DNA of 52,944 bases from an uncultured Bacteroidota bacterium (GTDB taxonomy: Bacteria; Bacteroidota; Bacteroidia; Flavobacteriales; Flavobacteriaceae), in assembly GCA_903913315.1 (NCBI GenBank), contig CAIWKX010000025.1, positions 1 to 52,944 of the forward strand, given 5' to 3'. Positions 14,940 to 23,695 of the stretch are shown piece by piece (position 1 is the stretch's first letter; each line of letters starts with the position of its first letter). The position numbers and the translations under genes are program-made. The notes beneath the pieces were generated by a model, which saw nothing but the letters and a program-made list of their open reading frames with translations, had not been told where the DNA came from and searched no databases.

Positions 14940-16862
14940 TTATTTATTTTTAGAAAGTAAAATTTGTTGATTATAGTTGGCAATTAAATTTTTTATAAAA
15001 GCATTCCACTTTGTAATTTCAGAAGCTTTTATTTCCCCGTTTTTAAAGATAAATGACTTTTTATAAATGACTTCTTTATCGTTTTTTTGAAAGGTAATTG
15101 CGATGTCAAAGTTATTTTCTTTTACAATCAAATCAGAAGGTAATTTAGATACTTTATAGCCTGTTGGGATTTCTAATGTAACAACTGATTCGTAATTAGT
15201 CTTGTAATCAAATTGGTAATCCATTTTTCTGTCTTTGAGTTCGAATCCTTTAAACTCATTCATGTATTCTAAATCAACATAAATATCATTATCAAAACTG
15301 GAAATCTTATTTTCAATTTCTACATTGTAATCTATTGCGAGTTTGATGTCACGATTTTTTAAATCGGAAGTTTTAATGTTGGATACACGAATATTATTAT
15401 CTTTTTTAGACAAGTAATTTTCAAGAGACTCAATTTTTTTATCATTTTTAAAAGTGTTGTAGATGTATAAAAATTGAGATTTGCTTTCACCTAGATAGGT
15501 TTTTGAACAAGTTCCTTTCAATTTATTATTTTCAATAAACATATTTGATTTAAAGGATTCTTTGTTGGAATCATAGTTTTCAATAGGGATTTTCTCAATA
15601 ATAAAATTCTCTCCATCTTCTATCATAACTTCTTTATTTTGAATTCGCTCGGCGTAATATCCAAAAGAATTGAATTTTTCAGTACCGTCAAGGAAATATT
15701 TTTTTCCTTTATAAAAAAGAGTACAAATCATATGATTGTTTACGGCTAGTGAGGGTGTTTTGTAGTCATAAGCAATATGTTTTGTACCAATCCAAGTGAG
15801 TCGAGCATCAAATCCTGCTAGTTTTAGCATTTGTTTAATTAGATTTGCCATCCCTTTGCAGTCTCCATAACGATTTTCGAAAACATGGTTGGATTCATCA
15901 GGCTTAAATCCAGCTATTCCATCTTCAAAAGCGATGTATCGAATATTATCTTGAACCCAATAATAAATATTTTTTATTTTTTCTTCATCTGTTTTTGCAT
16001 TGGCAGTAAGTTCTGTTACTTTACTTTTCATAATAGAAGGATCATCTTTCATTAGATCTATCAATGATTTGTACCATTTATATAAATCGGTTGATGAATT
16101 GAAAAGTGTTACAGTGTCTCCTTTTTTGGAAAAAGATTTGGCTAATAGCAGAATATGAGGATATAAATAACTTTTACCAGGAGTATCTTCCTCCTTGCTC
16201 ATAGCAGGAATGTCATTTAATGTATAGGTGTAAATAGTATTATTTTTAGAATCTTTGGTTTCAGATTTTGTGACTTTAGCCGAATCAAAATTAAATTCTT
16301 TTAATTCAATTGTTAACCATTCAGGAACTGTAATTACAATTTGTTTTTTTAGAATAGGAAAGTCATCATTAAAGTAAAGAGCGGTAAAATATTTTATGTC
16401 TTCGTATTTTTTTTCTAATTCATAATTGTAGACGTATCCTTGTACTGGAAATTCAATTTGCATATATTTTACTCGAGCATCATTATAAAACAAATCATTG
16501 TCTTTATAAAACTCATCATTTATAAGACAATTGGTGTTTTTGTCATTTTGATATTTCAAATTGAAAGTTTCAATTTTTGATTCACTATCATAAAACTCAT
16601 ATTTCCGGATATAAGCTCTATGGTTGATGTTCATCATTTTTTCTTTAACAGAATGATTTACTGTTACTTTATTTTCATTTTTGTTTAGTCCAAAGGTTAT
16701 ATTTTCATTACTGTCTAAAATTGCAATATCATCTTTATCATGGGTTTCTCTTATTTTTTGAGCTAGAATAATATCCTCTGACGTAGGATCTATGTTTTTT
16801 TGAGCAAAAAGTAATGTAGAGGTAAACAATAGAAACAAGAGAAATTTTGAAGTAATATTCAT
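14940..16862 (-). CDS. DUF3857 / transglutaminase-like exported protein
   Basis: A 640-residue protein with signal peptide (FLLFLLFTSTLLFAQ). An N-terminal DUF3857 domain is followed by a transglutaminase-like core with an apparently complete triad: C335 in NRYGDCKGMANL, H377 in NNHMICTLF and D392 in YFLDGTEKF. Members of this fold act as peptidases or cross-linking enzymes, but the substrate here is unknown. The C-terminal 200 residues are beta-rich. It overlaps functionally with the following gene, which has the same architecture but no triad; the pair is separated by two bases. Confidence 0.85.
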   Translation of the reverse strand: MNITSKFLLFLLFTSTLLFAQKNIDPTSEDIILAQKIRETHDKDDIAILDSNENITFGLNKNENKVTVNHSVKEKMMNINHRAYIRKYEFYDSESKIETFNLKYQNDKNTNCLINDEFYKDNDLFYNDARVKYMQIEFPVQGYVYNYELEKKYEDIKYFTALYFNDDFPILKKQIVITVPEWLTIELKEFNFDSAKVTKSETKDSKNNTIYTYTLNDIPAMSKEEDTPGKSYLYPHILLLAKSFSKKGDTVTLFNSSTDLYKWYKSLIDLMKDDPSIMKSKVTELTANAKTDEEKIKNIYYWVQDNIRYIAFEDGIAGFKPDESNHVFENRYGDCKGMANLIKQMLKLAGFDARLTWIGTKHIAYDYKTPSLAVNNHMICTLFYKGKKYFLDGTEKFNSFGYYAERIQNKEVMIEDGENFIIEKIPIENYDSNKESFKSNMFIENNKLKGTCSKTYLGESKSQFLYIYNTFKNDKKIESLENYLSKKDNNIRVSNIKTSDLKNRDIKLAIDYNVEIENKISSFDNDIYVDLEYMNEFKGFELKDRKMDYQFDYKTNYESVVTLEIPTGYKVSKLPSDLIVKENNFDIAITFQKNDKEVIYKKSFIFKNGEIKASEITKWNAFIKNLIANYNQQILLSKNK

Positions 16863-16933
16863 GAAAATATTTTTTGGAAATATACTAAAAAAAGAAAAGC
16901 TTGTAAAAATATTTTTAATATCTACTTTTGTTT

Positions 16934-17479
16934 TTAAAGTATCTCAAGTTTTACATTATACTTTGATAAATTCGATAAAGCTTCTTGTGATTTGAAATCA
17001 AATATTTCTTCTTGAAGATTTTGCTCTTTTTTAATTGTAGCTTGTTTTACACAGTTATAAAACCGTCTGAGTTCTTCATGATTAGATAAAATCAACCCTG
17101 GAACTTTAGTGTTTTTTCCAAATTCATCTTTGGCTACCATGGTAAAATAAGAAGAATTACAATGTTTTACTTGACCGGTTTGAATGTTTTCGGCTTCAAC
17201 ACGAATACCTACAATCATGGAGCTATTTCCTACATAATTCACGCTTGCTTTCAGTGTTACTAATTCTCCCACCTCAATAGGGTTTAAAAAATTTACAGTG
17301 TCAACTGAAGCGGTTACACAATAATTTCCAGAATATTTAGAAGCACAAGCAAATGCAATTTGATCTAATAAAGAAAGTAAATAACCTCCGTGAATTTTGC
17401 CACTAAAGTTAGTGTGGGAAGGTAACATTAATTGTGAAATGGTAACTCTAGAGGAGTTTACAGTTTTAAAATTACTCAT
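16934..17479 (-). CDS. acyl-CoA thioesterase (hotdog fold)
   Basis: A 181-residue cytosolic hotdog-fold thioesterase predicted to hydrolyse fatty acyl-CoA. The signature helix and strands are visible: SQLMLPSHTNFSGKIHGGYLLSLLDQIAFACASKYS, then VTASVDTVNFLNPIEVGELV. The N..GK.HGG..L...D motif is typical of YciA/BACH-type enzymes. A single hotdog domain is followed by about 40 residues of extra helix. Its start overlaps the last eight bases of rmuC, so translation is probably coupled. Confidence 0.88.
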   Translation of the reverse strand: MSNFKTVNSSRVTISQLMLPSHTNFSGKIHGGYLLSLLDQIAFACASKYSGNYCVTASVDTVNFLNPIEVGELVTLKASVNYVGNSSMIVGIRVEAENIQTGQVKHCNSSYFTMVAKDEFGKNTKVPGLILSNHEELRRFYNCVKQATIKKEQNLQEEIFDFKSQEALSNLSKYNVKLEIL

Positions 17480-18827
17480 CTTTTTCGGCTCTAGTGATTA
17501 TATTTTCTGGAAGTGATTTTTTGGCTTTAGCTCCCATTTTTTTTAATTTTTCAACACTAGTAATTAGGTTTCCTTTACCATCTACTAATTTGTTCATGGC
17601 GCCTTGGTATTCTACTTTGGCTTCGTCCATTTTCTTGCCTATTTTTAATAAATCAGCAACCAGACCTTCAAATTTATCATACAAGGCTCCTGCTTGACGA
17701 GCAATTTCCAACGCGTTTTCTTGTTGTTTTTGGTTGGCCCACATGCTATCGATAGTTCGTAAAGTCGCTAAAAGTGTTGAAGGTGTCACAATTACAATAT
17801 TCTTCTCAAAGGCTTTATTGTATAAGGCAGTATCTTCATTTAATGCTAATGCAAAGGCTGATTCAATTGGGATAAATAACAATACAAAATCTGGACTTTC
17901 CATTTGATATAAATCCTGATAGTTTTTATTGCCCAATTGTTCCACATGACGGTTAATGGAAATGACATGCTCTTTTAAATGTTGCGCTTTTAAATGGTCA
18001 TCTTCCTCATTAATATAACGTTCATAAGCTGTTAAAGTTACTTTGGAATCGACTATCATTTTCTTTCCGTCAGGTAAATTAATTACCACATCTGGAAAAA
18101 CTCGATTTCCTTCTTCAGTTACAAAACTTTGTTGCACAAAATATTCGCGGTCTTTTTCTAATCCTGATTTTTCTAAGACACGTTCCAAAACCAGTTCCCC
18201 CCAATTTCCTTGCATTTTACTATCGCCTTTTAAAGCTTTGGTTAAGTTGATGGTTTCCTTACTCATTTGTTCATTCATTTCTCGCAAGCCCAGTATTTGT
18301 TGACGTAAAGCGGCATGATAATCAATGCTTTCTTTGTGAGTGTCTTCGACTTTCTTTTCAAAAAGCTGAATTTTATCTTGAAGCGGGGAAAGTATGTTTT
18401 TTAGGTTTTCTTTATTTTGTTCCGTAAATTTAGTCGTCTTTTCTTCTAAAATTTTATTGGCTAAATTTTCAAATTCTTTGGTAAATTTCTCTTGCAGTTG
18501 TTCCACTTCTTGCTTTTGTTCTTTGTTTCGTTCCCAAAGATTTTCAAAATCTGTTTCTTTTTTGGACAATTGAATGGCAAGTGATTCTTTTTCAGAACGA
18601 ATGGTTTCTTTTTCAGTATTTGATGCAATTAATTGTTTTTCGAATTGATTACGTTCATTCTGAAATTGCTCTTTCAACTGATTGATTTGAGATAATAAAC
18701 CATTTGATTTTTCTTCTAATGAAGCTTTCTCCGATTTAGAATTGGCTGAGAATAATTGTTTGCCAAGAAAAAGTCCGATGAATAAGGCGACGATAAAGAC
18801 TACTAAAATAGGTAAAACTGCGGTCAT
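17472..18827 (-). CDS. rmuC: DNA recombination protein RmuC
   Basis: A 451-residue protein with an N-terminal membrane helix (ILVVFIVALFIGLFLG). A long coiled coil spans about residues 30-190, and the conserved RmuC nuclease-like domain follows: GNWGELVLERVLEKSGLEKDREYFVQQ, FPDVVINLPDGKKMIVDSKVTL, then FIPIESAFALAL and IVTPSTLLATLRTIDSMW. RmuC restrains inversions at short inverted repeats in E. coli and has a PD-(D/E)xK-like fold. Length and domain order are normal. It heads a two-gene unit with the thioesterase. Confidence 0.93.
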   Translation of the reverse strand: MTAVLPILVVFIVALFIGLFLGKQLFSANSKSEKASLEEKSNGLLSQINQLKEQFQNERNQFEKQLIASNTEKETIRSEKESLAIQLSKKETDFENLWERNKEQKQEVEQLQEKFTKEFENLANKILEEKTTKFTEQNKENLKNILSPLQDKIQLFEKKVEDTHKESIDYHAALRQQILGLREMNEQMSKETINLTKALKGDSKMQGNWGELVLERVLEKSGLEKDREYFVQQSFVTEEGNRVFPDVVINLPDGKKMIVDSKVTLTAYERYINEEDDHLKAQHLKEHVISINRHVEQLGNKNYQDLYQMESPDFVLLFIPIESAFALALNEDTALYNKAFEKNIVIVTPSTLLATLRTIDSMWANQKQQENALEIARQAGALYDKFEGLVADLLKIGKKMDEAKVEYQGAMNKLVDGKGNLITSVEKLKKMGAKAKKSLPENIITRAEKDE

Positions 18828-18915
18828 TGTTGAAATTTTATAAGAATGTAAATGTACTAAAAATTGTAATAGTAGTTTCTCAGATTAAATAGTATTTTTG
18901 TTACAAATTTAATCC

Positions 18916-19488
18916 ATGTCCCATCACCAACATTTCTTAATTTACAAACCCTATGGCTATTTGAGTCAGTTTATTTATGAACTCAAACGTCCAAAAAAGT
19001 TGCTTGGAGAATTATATAGTTTCCCAGAAAATACTATGGCAATTGGTCGCTTAGATGAAGATTCTGAAGGGTTGCTTTTATTGACTACAGATGGCATGAT
19101 GAGTGAAATTGTGCGTAGCAAAAAAGTAGAAAAAGAATACTACGTTCAAGTGGACGGCATGATTACTGAAGAAGCAATAGCACAATTGAAGAATGGTGTT
19201 TTAATTGGCTTCAATGGAAAGAAATACTTAACTAAAAAATGTCAAGCCCATAGTTTAAATGAAATTCCAAATTTTCCAGAACGCGCTAAGAAAATAAGAG
19301 ACGAACGACACGGACCAACATCTTGGCTTTCCATTACCATCAACGAAGGAAAGTTTCGACAGGTTAGAAAAATGACTTCCGCTGTTGGATTTCCAACCTT
19401 GCGCTTGGTTCGAGTTCGAGTTGGAAACATTCTCTTGAACAATTTAAAAGCGGGGGAAGTTTTGGAAGTTAGTCGTTTTGAAATTTAA
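18916..19488 (+). CDS. RluE-like rRNA pseudouridine synthase
   Basis: A 190-residue RsuA/RluE-family pseudouridine synthase that isomerises uridine in rRNA. The catalytic loop is AIGRLDEDSEGLLLLTTDG, with the aspartate in GRLD. The family motifs KEYYVQVDG and KFRQVRKMTSAVGFPTLRLVRVRVG are present. There is no S4 domain at the N-terminus, as in RluE (E. coli 23S U2457). The exact target position is inferred by similarity. It reads toward the VapBC-like pair; the vapBC promoter lies in its 3' end. Confidence 0.88.
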   Translation: MSHHQHFLIYKPYGYLSQFIYELKRPKKLLGELYSFPENTMAIGRLDEDSEGLLLLTTDGMMSEIVRSKKVEKEYYVQVDGMITEEAIAQLKNGVLIGFNGKKYLTKKCQAHSLNEIPNFPERAKKIRDERHGPTSWLSITINEGKFRQVRKMTSAVGFPTLRLVRVRVGNILLNNLKAGEVLEVSRFEI

Positions 19489-19507
19489 TAATAATTAATT
19501 ACTTTTG
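19478..19507 (+). promoter_or_regulatory. promoter of the VapBC-like pair (TTG-N19-TACTTTTG)
   Basis: TTG at 19478-19480 and TACTTTTG at 19500-19507 are separated by 19 bases. The -33 element lies inside the 3' end of the RluE-like gene, and the ATG of the antitoxin is 16 bases downstream, giving a very short leader. Confidence 0.75.
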
Positions 19508-19523
19508 GTTAAACTTTATTGTT

Positions 19524-19697
19524 ATGACTATTATAATAAATAAAAATACTACCAAAAAAGAATTTGTAAAATTACTTTCTTCATTAAAAAAGAGTAAAAA
19601 AGAAATAGGTATTGATCTTTCAAAGCATTGTGGCGTTTTGAAATTAAAAAAAGATGCTTTGCAGATTCAAAAAGAGATAAGAAATGATTGGGAATAG
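19524..19697 (+). CDS. putative VapB-like antitoxin, 57 aa
   Basis: A short gene reading MTIIINKNTTKKEFVKLLSS, then lysine-rich LKKSKKEIGIDLSKHCGVLK and a tail ending in KEIRNDWE. The N-terminal beta strand followed by helix could be a DNA-binding module, and the charged C-terminal helix would wrap the toxin. The toxin gene starts within its last 14 bases (ATG at 19684), the usual antitoxin-toxin arrangement. It has its own strong promoter. Identity as antitoxin rests mainly on size, position and overlap with the PIN toxin. Confidence 0.7.
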   Translation: MTIIINKNTTKKEFVKLLSSLKKSKKEIGIDLSKHCGVLKLKKDALQIQKEIRNDWE

Positions 19698-20055
19698 TAT
19701 AGTTTTGGACACAAATATTGTTCTTTATTTATTAAATGGCGATGACGAATTAGCTTCAATTTTAAACAAAATGCAATTATATGTTTCTGTAATTACAGAA
19801 ATTGAATTGTTAGGTTATCACGAAATTTCATTAGAGGATAAAACCAAAATTAAATATTTCCTTTCCGAATGTACTATAGTTGCTTTAAGCGAAGAAATAA
19901 AAAATCTTTGTATTTCAATAAAACAATCATCAAAAGTTAAAACTCCTGACGCTATTGTTGCTGCTACTTCTATTTGCAATCAAATCCCATTAATAACCGC
20001 TGACAAAGGTTTTGAAAAAATTCAAGATTTAGATTTATTTTTATATAAAAATTAA
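19684..20055 (+). CDS. VapC-like PIN-domain toxin
   Basis: A 123-residue PIN-domain protein, a predicted Mg2+-dependent endoribonuclease of the VapC type. The acidic quartet is complete: D9 in VLDTNIV, E39 in VITEIEL, D89 in KTPDAIVAA and D107 in ITADKGF. Length and order are typical of VapC. The ATG overlaps the antitoxin stop by 14 bases, and the stop overlaps the trmL ATG (TAATG), so three genes may be translationally coupled. The RNA target is unknown. Confidence 0.85.
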   Translation: MIGNSIVLDTNIVLYLLNGDDELASILNKMQLYVSVITEIELLGYHEISLEDKTKIKYFLSECTIVALSEEIKNLCISIKQSSKVKTPDAIVAATSICNQIPLITADKGFEKIQDLDLFLYKN

Positions 20056-20513
20056 TGTTAAACATCGTTTTAGTAGAACCCGAAATCCCAAACAATACAG
20101 GAAATATTGGTCGCTTGTGCGTTGGAACCGAAAGTCGTTTGCACTTAATTCATCCGTTTGGATTTGTCATTAATGATGCCAACTTAAAACGTTCGGGTTT
20201 GGACTATTGGGTGCATTTGGATGTTACGGAATATCAAAATGTAGCTGAATGGATAATTCAAATTAAAGACAAATCAAGAGTTTTCTTGATGAGCTCTCAT
20301 GCTTCAAAATCTATCTATGAAGCCGAATTTCAAGATGAAGATTGGTTGGTTTTCGGTAAAGAAAGCGTAGGCTTGTCTCAAGAAGTTATAGCTCAATTCG
20401 AAAATCATTTGACAATTCCGATGTCGGATTTAATTCGCAGTTTTAATATTGCCAATTCGGTTGCTTTTGTAGTGGGAGAAGCGAAAAGACAGATTAGATT
20501 AAGAAGTCAGTAA
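20055..20513 (+). CDS. trmL: tRNA (cytidine(34)-2'-O)-methyltransferase TrmL
   Basis: A 152-residue SPOUT methyltransferase that 2'-O-methylates the wobble base of tRNA-Leu isoacceptors. Signature motifs: NIVLVEPEIPNNTGNIGRLC at the N-terminus, LVFGKESVGLSQEV in the middle and IPMSDLIRSFNIANSVAFVVGEA in the C-terminal trefoil knot that binds SAM. Length is standard. The start ATG overlaps the toxin stop by one base, which ties expression of this housekeeping enzyme to the VapBC-like pair unless an internal promoter exists. Confidence 0.93.
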   Translation: MLNIVLVEPEIPNNTGNIGRLCVGTESRLHLIHPFGFVINDANLKRSGLDYWVHLDVTEYQNVAEWIIQIKDKSRVFLMSSHASKSIYEAEFQDEDWLVFGKESVGLSQEVIAQFENHLTIPMSDLIRSFNIANSVAFVVGEAKRQIRLRSQ

Positions 20514-20531
20514 TCAGTTATTAGTGTTCAG

Positions 20532-21314
20532 TTAACTGACCACAAACTTCCCTTTTTCACCATCAAAAATAATGTTTTCGTCTTTGAAAAGTGAATTAAA
20601 AATACCTTTTGAAATCAAATTACAAGGTTGATCCTGCACAACAGCACCTTCTGTCATCACAATCATATCATCTGATAATTGAATCGCTAAATCAATATCA
20701 TGCGTAGAAAACAAAATACATTTATTGGACTCATTGGCAAGTTTTTTCAATAATTTGAACAAGGAAACTTTATGAAATAAATCTAAGTGAGTGGAGGGTT
20801 CGTCCAAAATAATTAAGGCTGTATCTTGTGCTAATGCTCTTGCGACTAATACATTTTGAAATTGGCCATCGCTAATTTCGTAATATTTTTTATTGGATAG
20901 ATGTTCGATTTGCGTAAGCGCAATAGCTTCATTTACTTTTTCTAAATCTACATCGGTTAATTTTCCAAGCCAATTGGTGTAGGGTTGTCTTCCTAAGGCA
21001 ATTAATTCAAAAACAGTTAAGTTGCTTGGTGGTAATTTCTCTGTTAAAACTAAACTTAAGTTTTGAGCCAAATCCACTTGGCTAAAGTCTTTTATGTTTT
21101 TAGCATTCAAATGGACTGAGCCACTCAATGGTTTTTGAATCCCAGATAATGTTCGTAAAAGTGTTGATTTTCCTATTCCATTTACACCAATTAAAGCAAT
21201 TAGTTTACCCGCTTCTAAATTTAAATTGAGGTTTTTAGCAATAATGATATTCTCCTTCTTGGTGGGATAACCGATGGTTAAATTTGATGCGGAAAGAATG
21301 TTTTTGTTACTCAT
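20532..21314 (-). CDS. ABC transporter ATPase of a cobalamin/iron-type importer
   Basis: A 260-residue nucleotide-binding subunit of the FecE/BtuD group that powers uptake through the permease. Walker A is GVNGIGKST, Q-loop follows at NLSLVLTEK, the signature motif is the degenerate ISDGQFQN, Walker B is ALIILDEPSTHLDL and the switch histidine is in FSTHDIDLA. It is last in the operon permease-ATPase on the minus strand, 21 bases after the permease stop. Substrate assignment to B12 comes from its neighbour, a BtuB-like receptor with a cobalamin riboswitch. Confidence 0.88.
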   Translation of the reverse strand: MSNKNILSASNLTIGYPTKKENIIIAKNLNLNLEAGKLIALIGVNGIGKSTLLRTLSGIQKPLSGSVHLNAKNIKDFSQVDLAQNLSLVLTEKLPPSNLTVFELIALGRQPYTNWLGKLTDVDLEKVNEAIALTQIEHLSNKKYYEISDGQFQNVLVARALAQDTALIILDEPSTHLDLFHKVSLFKLLKKLANESNKCILFSTHDIDLAIQLSDDMIVMTEGAVVQDQPCNLISKGIFNSLFKDENIIFDGEKGKFVVS

Positions 21315-21335
21315 TTTTTGGACACTAAAAGCTAA

Positions 21336-22364
21336 TTACTGAATACTTTTTTTTCGAACTAATAACCAAATCACTATTGGTGCTCCAACAATAGAAGTGA
21401 TAGCATTAATTGGCAAGGTGAAATTACATCCAGGCATCTGGGAAACCATATCACAGAATAACATAATAATGGCTCCGATTAAAATCGTACTCCAAAATAA
21501 TATTCGGTGGTTACTTGTTTGAAAAATTAATTTTGCTACATGTGGAACCGCCAATCCTATAAAAGCAATTGGTCCTGCAAAAGCAGTGATGCTTCCTGCT
21601 AAAATACTTGTTGCTAAAATAATTAATCGGCGCGATTTTTTAATGTTCAAACCCAAACTTTTAGCATAATTTTCTCCTAAAAGTAAAGCGTCTAATGATT
21701 TTATAGAAAACACACTGAAGAGTAATCCAATAAAAACAGCCACCATCAATAGGTAAATGTTTTGCCATGATAAATTTCCAATACTTCCTAAACTCCAAAA
21801 GGTAAATTTCTGCAATTTTTCTGCCGAACTAAAATAGGACAATACAGAAACAATAGCTCCAGCAAAGCTGCTAAACATCAATCCAGCAATCAGTATCGTC
21901 ATAGTGTCTCTTAGAAATTTTGATATCAATAGGACCAACATCAAAACAGCAAAACTTCCTAAACAAGATGCTATAATGATTCCATAAGAAGACAATAAAA
22001 AATCGGATAAAACTAGTGGCAAAGCCCCAGCACCAAGAATCACAAAAGCAACCCCCAAACTTGAACCCGAACTTAATCCTAAAACATAAGGGCCTGCCAA
22101 TGGATTTCGGAATAATGTTTGCATTAATAAGCCCGAGATTGATAATCCTATTCCCACCAATATAGCGGTTATGGCTTTTGGAAGCCTGAAGTTAATGATA
22201 ATGTATTCCCAAGTGTCTTTGCTAGCATTGGATCCCAAAAGACTTTTGATCACTTCTTTAAAAGGAATCGCCACTTGTCCTAGACTTAGGTTTAATAGTA
22301 ACGTCAAGACCAATGTCAATGACAATATTGAAAATAGAATAGTATTTCGTTGGTTCGTTTTCAA
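21336..22364 (-). CDS. FecCD/BtuC-family permease of the cobalamin-type importer
   Basis: A 342-residue integral membrane protein with about nine or ten helices. Family markers are FRLPKAITAILVGIGLSISGLLMQTLFRNPLAGPYVLGLSSG at about residues 53-95 and AGPIAFIGLAVPHVAKLIF with the ATPase-contacting loop. The C-terminus ends LPINAITSIVGAPIVIWLLVRKK, as in BtuC/FecD. It follows the binding protein after one base and precedes the ATPase, so the three are an operon. BtuC versus a siderophore or heme permease is decided by context only. Confidence 0.9.
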   Translation of the reverse strand: MKTNQRNTILFSILSLTLVLTLLLNLSLGQVAIPFKEVIKSLLGSNASKDTWEYIIINFRLPKAITAILVGIGLSISGLLMQTLFRNPLAGPYVLGLSSGSSLGVAFVILGAGALPLVLSDFLLSSYGIIIASCLGSFAVLMLVLLISKFLRDTMTILIAGLMFSSFAGAIVSVLSYFSSAEKLQKFTFWSLGSIGNLSWQNIYLLMVAVFIGLLFSVFSIKSLDALLLGENYAKSLGLNIKKSRRLIILATSILAGSITAFAGPIAFIGLAVPHVAKLIFQTSNHRILFWSTILIGAIIMLFCDMVSQMPGCNFTLPINAITSIVGAPIVIWLLVRKKSIQ

Positions 22365-22365
22365 A

Positions 22366-23502
22366 TTATTTTAATTTTTCAAAGAAGAACGGTTTGTAGC
22401 CCACCAACAATTCTGGGTGCAAAATTTTCACAATGTCTTTTAATACGATATCAGGCCTATTGGGAGCTAATTCATAATATAAAACGCCACCAGTTTTTCC
22501 TTTTCTTCCAGCAAAAGAATAGACATTTTTATTTTTAAATGCTTTAAATTGTGAATAATGGGGATTGGCATTTGCCATCGCTGATAATGTAGAAAATTGT
22601 CCTGAGGTAATCCACAAATCCGCATCTTTTGCTTTTTCTAAAACAGTTTCAAAGGATAGTGCAAGACTACCCGTTCCCTGGGTAGTTGCCCATAAATAAT
22701 TGCCATTGGCTTCTTTCAACAGTTGACATCCCCAGCTCGTTCCTTGTGGTAAATACCATTTGTCTTCAAACATATCTCCTGCTAAAATGGTTGGATGAGT
22801 TGTCGCTCTTTTGGCAAGTTCTAAAGTATTCAGATAGTCTTTTTCGATTTTGCTAAAGATTTCATTGGCTGTGTTTTGTTTGCCATACAAGGCACCGAAA
22901 AACTTAATCCATTCGGCTTTTCCTAAAGGGGTTTGTTCGTTCCAATCGCCATTTAATAACACCTTCAATCCGTTTTTCTCTAAATTATCTAAAGTAGGAT
23001 TGTTGTTATCTAAACCATAGCCAATGATGACCTCGGGTTGCAAATCAATGATGACTTCGGTATTTAACGATTGATTGTCTCCTAATTCTTTTACTTTTTT
23101 CGCGTCAATTAAAGCCCTAACTTTTTCAGAAGAAATGTAATTCAATTTTGGAAAACCCACTAAAGTTTTTTCAACCCCAAGCATTTCTAAGGAAGGTATG
23201 TGGGTGGTAGAAGTCACCACAATGGTCTTTAATGGAACATTGATTGTTGTAAATTGTTTTAAACTATCGGGAATAGTTCCATTTTTTTCTTTCAGAAGGT
23301 AAGTATAGGTTTTCTCTGCTTTGGGCCATGGATTAGACACTTTTACTACCGAATAACCATTGTAATTAGTGATTGAAAACCCCTTGGCATATTTTATTTC
23401 GTTTTTTGGTAGTGCAGTTGTTTTAGTATTATTATCTTTTTTGCACTGCACAAAAGTGAAAACCGAAAATAAAAGTAATATAATTTTTAAAAAACGAGGC
23501 AT
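22366..23502 (-). CDS. ABC-type periplasmic binding lipoprotein, BtuF-like
   Basis: A 378-residue binding protein with a lipobox (FSVFTFVQCKKD) and two lobes linked by a long helix, as in cluster A-II proteins. Lobe 1 shows TSTTHIPSLEMLGVEKTLVGFP and DLQPEVIIGYG. Lobe 2 shows LAGDMFEDKWYLPQGTSWGCQLLKEANGNYLWA and the end ELAPNRPDIVLKDIVKI. This family binds corrinoids, heme or siderophores. It is the first gene of the importer operon, 1148 bases from the divergent BtuB-like receptor. I see no riboswitch in front of this operon. Confidence 0.85.
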   Translation of the reverse strand: MPRFLKIILLLFSVFTFVQCKKDNNTKTTALPKNEIKYAKGFSITNYNGYSVVKVSNPWPKAEKTYTYLLKEKNGTIPDSLKQFTTINVPLKTIVVTSTTHIPSLEMLGVEKTLVGFPKLNYISSEKVRALIDAKKVKELGDNQSLNTEVIIDLQPEVIIGYGLDNNNPTLDNLEKNGLKVLLNGDWNEQTPLGKAEWIKFFGALYGKQNTANEIFSKIEKDYLNTLELAKRATTHPTILAGDMFEDKWYLPQGTSWGCQLLKEANGNYLWATTQGTGSLALSFETVLEKAKDADLWITSGQFSTLSAMANANPHYSQFKAFKNKNVYSFAGRKGKTGGVLYYELAPNRPDIVLKDIVKILHPELLVGYKPFFFEKLK

Positions 23503-23695
23503 TAGATATTTTTTTGTAAAAGTAAAATAATGTTTCTACAAAACAGCTTTTGTGAGCCATTTGATTTCTGCAATTTGTGACTAATTTTTATTTCTAAATT
23601 GGTAATTTGTTCTAGGAAGTTCATCATTAAGCGTTTTTGGAGTTGATATAAAATTCGGTCCAGATTCATTACATCATTATATTTTAAATATTAAA

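Noticed and set aside
20532..23502. Heme or siderophore importer
   Set aside because: Family motifs allow it, but the BtuB-like receptor with a cobalamin riboswitch next door makes corrinoid uptake the better call. Not excluded.
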